Shown here: positions 59,440 to 64,000 of the stretch, piece after piece
Position numbering within the stretch: position 1 is the stretch's first letter
Layout: each line of letters opens with the position of its first letter
Source: Streptomyces sp. GESEQ-35
GTDB taxonomy: Bacteria > Actinomycetota > Actinomycetes > Streptomycetales > Streptomycetaceae
DNA: 64,000 nucleotides
Direction of reading: 5' to 3'
Assembly (NCBI RefSeq): GCF_017948485.1
Contig: NZ_JAFFSX010000007.1
Location: 1-64,000, forward strand
The notes under the pieces: generated by a model
The model's input: only the letters and a program-made list of their open reading frames with translations
Told to the model about the DNA's origin: nothing
Databases searched by the model: none
Program-made: the position numbers and the translations under genes

Positions 59440-60183
59440 ATGGACTGGTTGGACGGACTGCTCTGGCGCGGCCGGCGCGAGGCCCGGTTCGACTCGGGCA
59501 GCGCCTCGAGCAACTCGATCGTGCTGACCAAGCGGCACAGTCAGGTCTCACTGACCAAGCAGGACGCGGCCACCGGTCATCTGCGGATCAATCTGAACTG
59601 GCGGATGCGGACCTCCGACATCTCCGGCTCGCAGCGGGAGAGCCTGCTGCGGCACCCCTTCAAGGCACTCAAGCCGCCGGAGGTGATGGGCCACAGTCAG
59701 AGCATGGTCAACGTCGACCTCGACCTGGGCTGCCTGTATGAGCTCATGGACGGCACCAAGGGCGTCGTCCAGCCGCTCGGCGGCTTCTTCGGCGACGTGA
59801 ACGCCGCGCCGTACGTCAAGCTCAGCGGTGACGACCGGTTCGGTTCGGCGTCCGGCGAGACGATCTACGTCAACCTCGACCATCGCGAGGCCATCAAACG
59901 CATCCTGGTCTTCGTCTACATCTACGACCAGACGCCGGCCTTCGACCGTACCCATGCCATCGTCACCCTCTACCCCAGCAACGGCCCGCGGATCGAGATA
60001 GGCCTCGACGAACGCCACCCGCAGGCCCGCTCGTGCGCGGTCGTCATGCTGGAGAACGTCAAGGGGGAGATGATCGTCCGCCGTGAGGTGAAGTTCGTGT
60101 ATGGCTTCCAGGCGGAGTTGGATCGGTTGTACGGGTGGGGATTGCAGTGGGGGCGCGGCTACAAGACCAAGGCGGAACGCTGA
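59440..60183 (+). CDS. TerA-like tellurium resistance protein
   Basis: A 247-residue protein of the TerD/TerA superfamily. The TerD-like fold is seen from about residue 35 (LTKQDAATGHLRINLNWR, VNVDLDLGCLYEL and GETIYVNLDHREAIKRILVFVYIYD). Calcium-binding acidic loops are weaker than in TerD, as usual for the TerA branch. The end (KFVYGFQAELDRLYGWGLQW) is typical. ATG 59440 is taken as the start; in-frame GTGs lie four and six codons upstream. Confidence 0.88.
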   Translation: MDWLDGLLWRGRREARFDSGSASSNSIVLTKRHSQVSLTKQDAATGHLRINLNWRMRTSDISGSQRESLLRHPFKALKPPEVMGHSQSMVNVDLDLGCLYELMDGTKGVVQPLGGFFGDVNAAPYVKLSGDDRFGSASGETIYVNLDHREAIKRILVFVYIYDQTPAFDRTHAIVTLYPSNGPRIEIGLDERHPQARSCAVVMLENVKGEMIVRREVKFVYGFQAELDRLYGWGLQWGRGYKTKAER

Positions 60184-60260
60184 CGGTGGGTTCTTGGCCG
60201 GTGCGCCTATGAGCTCGGGGCTTCAGGTGTATGCGCGGCCGCGGGCCCGTCGTGGCTGAT

Positions 60261-60300
60261 CGCGCAGTTCCCCGCGCCCCTATCGGGGCGCCTGCCGTCG
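60261..60300 (-). repeat. Dispersed repeat, copy 7 (core 60261-60280, minus)
   Basis: Reverse copy of the core, preceded on its own strand by GGCGCCCCGATAGGGGCGC, a hairpin form of the usual GCGCCCC-AAA-GGGGCGC. It lies in the gap between convergent TerA-like and TerD-fusion genes. Confidence 0.8.
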
Positions 60301-60381
60301 CCCGGCTGCGGGTGCCCCGCCCAGTTGCGGGCAGCCCCTCCCGCCCCAGCTGCGGGCATTCGTGCCGCCTAGGGCGGCACG
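60301..60381. repeat. Three degenerate C4-GCTGCGGG units and a perfect hairpin
   Basis: CCCGGCTGCGGGTG (60301-60314), GCCCAGTTGCGGGCA (60319-60333) and GCCCCAGCTGCGGGCA (60343-60358) repeat about every 22 bases. They are followed by CGTGCCGCC-TAG-GGCGGCACG (60361-60381), a 9-bp perfect stem. Together with dispersed copy 7 this forms a composite intergenic element of about 120 bases. Confidence 0.6.
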
Positions 60382-60458
60382 GGTGGGCGCAGGCGGCACC
60401 CCGTAAGCGCCGGGCTGCGCGACGCCCCCCGCCCAGCCTCAACGCCAGCGGCAGGAAG

Positions 60459-61286
60459 CTACCGCCCGATGAACTGCGGCCCCTGCGGTGGCAGTCGGAA
60501 GTCGCTGTCCGGCATCGCCGTCATCGGCTGCGGGTACCCGTACGCAGGCTGACTGGTCGGGTGGGGATAGCCGTAGGCCGGCTGAGTTGCGGCGGCAGCC
60601 GGCTGCTGCTCCGGCGGATAGCCGTACGCAGGCTGCGCAGGCACCGCGGTCGGCTGCTCCGGAGGCAACGGCTGCGCCGAAGCCACGGCGGAGGCCTGGA
60701 GGGTCGCCGCGGCGGATGCCGCCGCCGCTTCTTCCGCCGCCTCCGACTCGTCCACCAAGATGCCGTAGTCCGAGGCCAGCCCCTTCAGCCCCTCCTCGTA
60801 GCCCTCGCCCAGCGCCCGGAACTTCCATCCCTCCCCGCGCCGGTACAGCTCACCGCAGATCATCGCGGTCTCCTCGCCGGTCTCGGGCTTGATGTCGAAG
60901 TGGGCCAGCGGCTCACCGTCGGCGACGGCGGCGTCGTACAGCGCGATGCGCAGCCCCCGTATGCGGTTGAAGGTGACCCCTTCGGCCGATGCGACCAGAA
61001 GAATCTGGCTGACGTCGGCCTCGACACCGGAGAGATCTGTCTGGATCGTGTCGGTCAGGCCCTCGGCACCCCGCTTCTTGCCGAGCCGCCAGACCTTTCC
61101 GGAGGGGTGCCGGGGCTGGTTGTAGAAGACAAAATCCTCGTCGGAACGCACACGTCCGTCGGGGCCGAGGAGCAGCGCCGAGGCGTCGACATCGGGGACC
61201 CCCTGCCCGGGCGCCCAGCGCACCACGGCACGTACCGTGGTGGCTTCGAGTGGGACGTTCGACCCCTTCAACATCGCGCGCGTCAT
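60459..61286 (-). CDS. TerD-domain protein with Pro/Gln/Tyr-rich tail
   Basis: A 275-residue protein. Residues 1-180 are a TerD domain ([79 protein letters not shown]). The remaining 95 residues are Ala/Glu then PAYGYP repeats (three copies of QPAYGYP), a flexible tail like those of condensate-forming or wall-associated proteins. It is divergent from the HpcH/HpaI lyase gene; TerD fusions of this type commonly flank the biosynthetic arm. Confidence 0.92.
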   Translation of the reverse strand: MTRAMLKGSNVPLEATTVRAVVRWAPGQGVPDVDASALLLGPDGRVRSDEDFVFYNQPRHPSGKVWRLGKKRGAEGLTDTIQTDLSGVEADVSQILLVASAEGVTFNRIRGLRIALYDAAVADGEPLAHFDIKPETGEETAMICGELYRRGEGWKFRALGEGYEEGLKGLASDYGILVDESEAAEEAAAASAAATLQASAVASAQPLPPEQPTAVPAQPAYGYPPEQQPAAAATQPAYGYPHPTSQPAYGYPQPMTAMPDSDFRLPPQGPQFIGR

Positions 61287-61471
61287 GCGGTCATCCTGCC
61301 CTCTCGGTCCTGGTCACGACAATGCGGGGGTACCTGATTCCCTACCGGCTGTGTCAGCCCGCGTTACCTGAAATTCATGCCCGGCGGGAACCTATGACAT
61401 GGGCCTCTACGTACTATTACCGGCCACCTTTCACAATCCACAGGTTGCTCAGCCGTAACGGGGGATTCCCT

Positions 61472-62638
61472 ATGCATCATTTCGGGCACATCGCCCCGGA
61501 GGTCCGGCAGCGCCTCTTCCATCAGGAGCCGTGCGAGTTCACCGCCGACTCCTCGGCCCGGCTGCTCTCCGCGGCCCTGGGCGCCACCCTCTACAGCCCG
61601 GCCACCCGGCCGCGGCTCGCGGACGACATCGTCAAGCAGACCGGGCGCGGCGTGGTCTCGATGGTGCTGTGCCTGGAGGACTCGATCGACGACGCGGAGG
61701 TCCCGGACGCCGAGGAGAACCTCGTACGGCAGTTCACGGACCTGGCCGGCCGTGCCGGCGCGGATCTGCCCCTGCTCTTCATCCGGGTCCGCACCCCCGA
61801 GCAGATCCCCGACCTGGTACGACGCCTCGGCCCCGCCGCCCGGCTGCTGTCCGGATTCGTGATGCCGAAGTTCAACGAGGAGCGCGGCATCCCCTTCCTG
61901 GAGGCGCTGGACAGCGCCTCGGGTGCCAGCGGCCGGCGCCTGTTCGCCATGCCGGTGCTCGAATCGCCGGAGCTGCTGTACCGCGAGTCGCGGGTGGAGA
62001 CCCTTGAGGGCATCTTCCGCGCGGTCGACAAGTACCGCGACCGCGTGCTCGCGCTGCGCCTCGGTGTGACCGACTTCTGCTCGTCGTACGGCCTGCGCAG
62101 AGCCCCCGACATGACGGCGTACGACGTCCAGATCGTCGCCTCCGTGATCGCCGACGTGGTGAACATGCTGGGGCGGGCCGACGGCACCGGGTTCACGGTG
62201 ACCGGGCCGGTGTGGGAGTACTTCCGCGTACAGGAACGCATGTTCAAGCCCCAGCTGCGCCGCAGCCCCTTCCTGGAGGGACAGGCCGAGGAACTGCGCG
62301 AGGCGCTGCTCGAGCACTCCATGGACGGACTCCTGCGCGAGATCACCCTCGACCAGGCCAACGGCCTGCTCGGCAAGACCTGCATCCACCCCTCGCACGT
62401 GCTGCCCGTGCACGCACTCTCCGTGGTCAGCCATGAGGAGTTCAGTGACGCACAGGACATCCTCCGGCCCGAGCGGGGCGGCGGGGGGGTGCTCAGGTCG
62501 GCGTACACGAACAAAATGAATGAAGTGAAGCCGCATCGCGCATGGGCCGAGAGGACCATGCTGCGCGCCGAGGTCTTCGGTGTGGCGAACGAGGACATCG
62601 GCTTCGTCGAGCTGCTCGCCGCCGGGATCCCCGGCTGA
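61472..62638 (+). CDS. HpcH/HpaI aldolase/citrate-lyase family protein of the Ter locus
   Basis: A 388-residue TIM-barrel lyase. Blocks ARLLSAALGATLYSPATRP, VSMVLCLEDSIDDAEV (Mg-binding Glu/Asp), LFIRVRTPEQI and FAMPVLESPELLY match the citrate-lyase beta-subunit class, here the version found in Ter biosynthetic operons. It probably makes or breaks a carbon-carbon bond in an unknown metabolite. GGGGGA precedes ATG 61472. The next gene starts 34 bases later, so they are one operon. Confidence 0.9.
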   Translation: MHHFGHIAPEVRQRLFHQEPCEFTADSSARLLSAALGATLYSPATRPRLADDIVKQTGRGVVSMVLCLEDSIDDAEVPDAEENLVRQFTDLAGRAGADLPLLFIRVRTPEQIPDLVRRLGPAARLLSGFVMPKFNEERGIPFLEALDSASGASGRRLFAMPVLESPELLYRESRVETLEGIFRAVDKYRDRVLALRLGVTDFCSSYGLRRAPDMTAYDVQIVASVIADVVNMLGRADGTGFTVTGPVWEYFRVQERMFKPQLRRSPFLEGQAEELREALLEHSMDGLLREITLDQANGLLGKTCIHPSHVLPVHALSVVSHEEFSDAQDILRPERGGGGVLRSAYTNKMNEVKPHRAWAERTMLRAEVFGVANEDIGFVELLAAGIPG

Positions 62639-62672
62639 ACCGGGCCGGATCCCGCTGAACACCAAGGGACGC

Positions 62673-64000
62673 ATGAACAAGGCAGTGAACAACGGGGGGC
62701 CGGACCAGGTGTGGACCGGCAGCTGGGTCGCCGAGCGGCTCGGCATCGAACTCGTCGGCGACGACGGGCTGACCGGTCTGCTGGGTCTCGCGCTGCGCCG
62801 CAACCCCAAACGGGCGCATCTGCTGGTCTCCAACGTGCTCGGCAAGCACGTACCGCAGTCACCCTCCGTGGTGTACGGCTCCGGCTTCGCGCTCGGCCGC
62901 CGGGTCCGCGAGCTGCTCGGCGACGACGAGGCCCGTGCCGCGGTGGTCCTCGGGTACGCCGAGACCGCCACCGGCCTCGGGCACTCCGTCGCCGACGGCC
63001 TGGCCCTCGCCCCCTACCTGCACTCCACCCGCCGCCCGGTCCCCGGCATCGCCCTCGCCGGCGGCTTCGAGGAGTCCCACTCCCACGCCACGTCTCATTT
63101 GTTGCTGCCGGAGGACCCGGAGCTGCTCGTCGGTGACGGTCCGCTGGTGCTGGTCGACGACGAGTTCTCGACGGGGAACACGGTGCTGAACACGATCCGT
63201 GACCTGCACGAACGCTATCCGCGCGGCCGGTACGTCGTGGTCGCCCTGGTCGACATGCGGTCGGCGGCCGATGCGGGGCGGCTGGAGGACTTCGCGAGGG
63301 AGATAGGCGCGAGGGTGGACCTGGTGGCGGCCGCCTCCGGGACCGTACGGCTGCCCGAGGGGGTGCTGGAGAAGGGGCAGGAGTTGGTGGCGCGGTACGA
63401 GGCGGAGAGTGCCGCGGGGGGTGCGTCGTCGTCTGCGGCATCGTCGGGGCTGGTCGCGCAGTTCCCCGCGCCCCTTAAGGGCGTTGCAGGGGCCGCAGGC
63501 CTTGAAGCAGACGGTCGGACCACCCACCCAGGGGCGCGGGGAACTGCGCGACCAGCCCCCACCGGCCCGCAGACACACCACGACCGAGTCACACGTGTGG
63601 ACCTGCACTGGCCCCACGGCCTCCCCGACGGCGCCCGCCACGGCTTCACCCCGCAGCACCGAATACGGCTGGAGGGCGCCCTCCCCGCGATGGCGGCAAG
63701 ACTCGCCGAGGCGCTGCCCGCAAACGCACACCGCGTGCACATCCTCGGCTTCGAGGAGCTGATGTACGCCCCGCTCAGGCTGGCCCGTGAGCTGGAGCAG
63801 ATCGCGGACACCGAGGTCCGCTACTCCACCACCACCCGTTCACCCGTCCTCGCGGTCGACGACCCCGGCTACGCGATCCGCACCCGCCTGGTCTTCCCCG
63901 CCCACGACGCCCCGGCCGACGGCCCCGGCGAGCGCTACGCCTACAACGTGGCCGGCGCCGGTTTCGACGCCGTGATCGCGGTGGTCGACTCCACCGCCGA
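62673..64000 (+). CDS. Phosphoribosyltransferase-TRSP protein, continues past the window
   Basis: The frame is open from ATG 62673 to the right edge (442 codons). Residues 1-250 are a PRTase_2-type phosphoribosyltransferase with the PRPP loop VLVDDEFSTGNT (about 159-170). Residues about 300-442 match the TRSP domain (HILGFEELMYAPLRLARELE, TTTRSPVLAVDD). Between them, residues 259-296 are encoded by two copies of the dispersed repeat in inverted order, read through without a stop. Known Ter operons pair these domains with an HpcH/HpaI lyase, ATP-grasp and HAD enzymes to build a suspected nucleoside-like product. Confidence 0.88.
   Translation, partial: MNKAVNNGGPDQVWTGSWVAERLGIELVGDDGLTGLLGLALRRNPKRAHLLVSNVLGKHVPQSPSVVYGSGFALGRRVRELLGDDEARAAVVLGYAETATGLGHSVADGLALAPYLHSTRRPVPGIALAGGFEESHSHATSHLLLPEDPELLVGDGPLVLVDDEFSTGNTVLNTIRDLHERYPRGRYVVVALVDMRSAADAGRLEDFAREIGARVDLVAAASGTVRLPEGVLEKGQELVARYEAESAAGGASSSAASSGLVAQFPAPLKGVAGAAGLEADGRTTHPGARGTARPAPTGPQTHHDRVTRVDLHWPHGLPDGARHGFTPQHRIRLEGALPAMAARLAEALPANAHRVHILGFEELMYAPLRLARELEQIADTEVRYSTTTRSPVLAVDDPGYAIRTRLVFPAHDAPADGPGERYAYNVAGAGFDAVIAVVDSTA
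63446..63559. repeat. Inverted pair of dispersed repeats inside the PRTase frame
   Basis: Copy 8 (minus, core 63455-63474) and copy 9 (plus, core 63531-63550) face each other. The arms 63446-63475 and 63530-63559 are a perfect 30-base inverted repeat with a 54-base spacer. The coding frame passes through the whole structure (residues about 259-296), giving AQFPAPLKG and GARGTARPAPTGP. Confidence 0.9.

Noticed and set aside
1-64000. CRISPR array, rRNA or tRNA genes
   Set aside because: No regular spaced repeats and no recognisable RNA gene sequence was seen.

Overview
The window is from a Streptomyces-type actinomycete chromosome. GC content is very high, many genes start with GTG, and the gene families are streptomycete ones (SCO2400-like zinc-ribbon protein, DUF3145, DUF397/XRE/HATPase triad, PucR-type FasR beside fabD-fabH-acpP-fabF, aceE, TerD/DUF475 cluster). 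From memory, the order from about 20 kb to the right end runs like the S. coelicolor core stretch around SCO2400 down to about SCO2365.

Left end (1-5.4 kb) is an accessory, decaying island. It holds an IS5-type transposase remnant fused onto the N-terminal stump of a HEPN gene whose intact paralogue (HEPN plus zinc ribbon) lies next door, a small membrane protein, a collagen-repeat membrane protein split by a -1 frameshift, a DUF4238 protein, a Trypco2-like protein, two copies of the same antisense C-terminal tail, an I36/crystallin-like fragment and a frameshifted ArsR gene. 5.4-7 kb is a DUF397/XRE/anti-sigma-type ATPase triad.

7-20 kb is a carbohydrate region: two overlapping secreted GH43 arabinan enzymes, an aminotransferase with a Pro/Ala/Met tail, a Tat-exported aldose epimerase, a complete monosaccharide ABC transporter (lipoprotein, ATPase, permease), and a sugar-acid set (enolase-superfamily dehydratase, zinc alcohol dehydrogenase, U32-like protein) with shared palindromic operator candidates. 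20-37 kb mixes the SCO2400-like protein, a MarR/oxidoreductase pair, Ohr, a serine hydrolase plus M14 peptidase pair, AhpD-like and TauD-like enzymes, an EI24 protein, a pyroglutamyl-peptidase-like protein with Ser at the Cys position, a GH3 glycosidase, a second aldose epimerase and a GDSL lipoprotein.

37-43 kb is the type II fatty-acid synthase operon with its activator. 43-55 kb holds pirin, hydrolases, a MerR/aldo-keto reductase pair, DUF4429, a TetR/DHA2 exporter pair with a perfect palindromic operator, an ion channel and aceE. 55.7-64 kb is a Ter stress locus: DUF3052, peroxiredoxin, two TerD, DUF475/TerC, a TerA-like protein, a TerD fusion, then the biosynthetic arm (HpcH/HpaI lyase, PRTase-TRSP) that runs off the window.

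A short dispersed repeat with the core GGGGCGCGGGGAACTGCGCG occurs nine times. Two copies form a 30-bp inverted repeat inside the open frame of the PRTase gene. I see no tRNA, rRNA or CRISPR.
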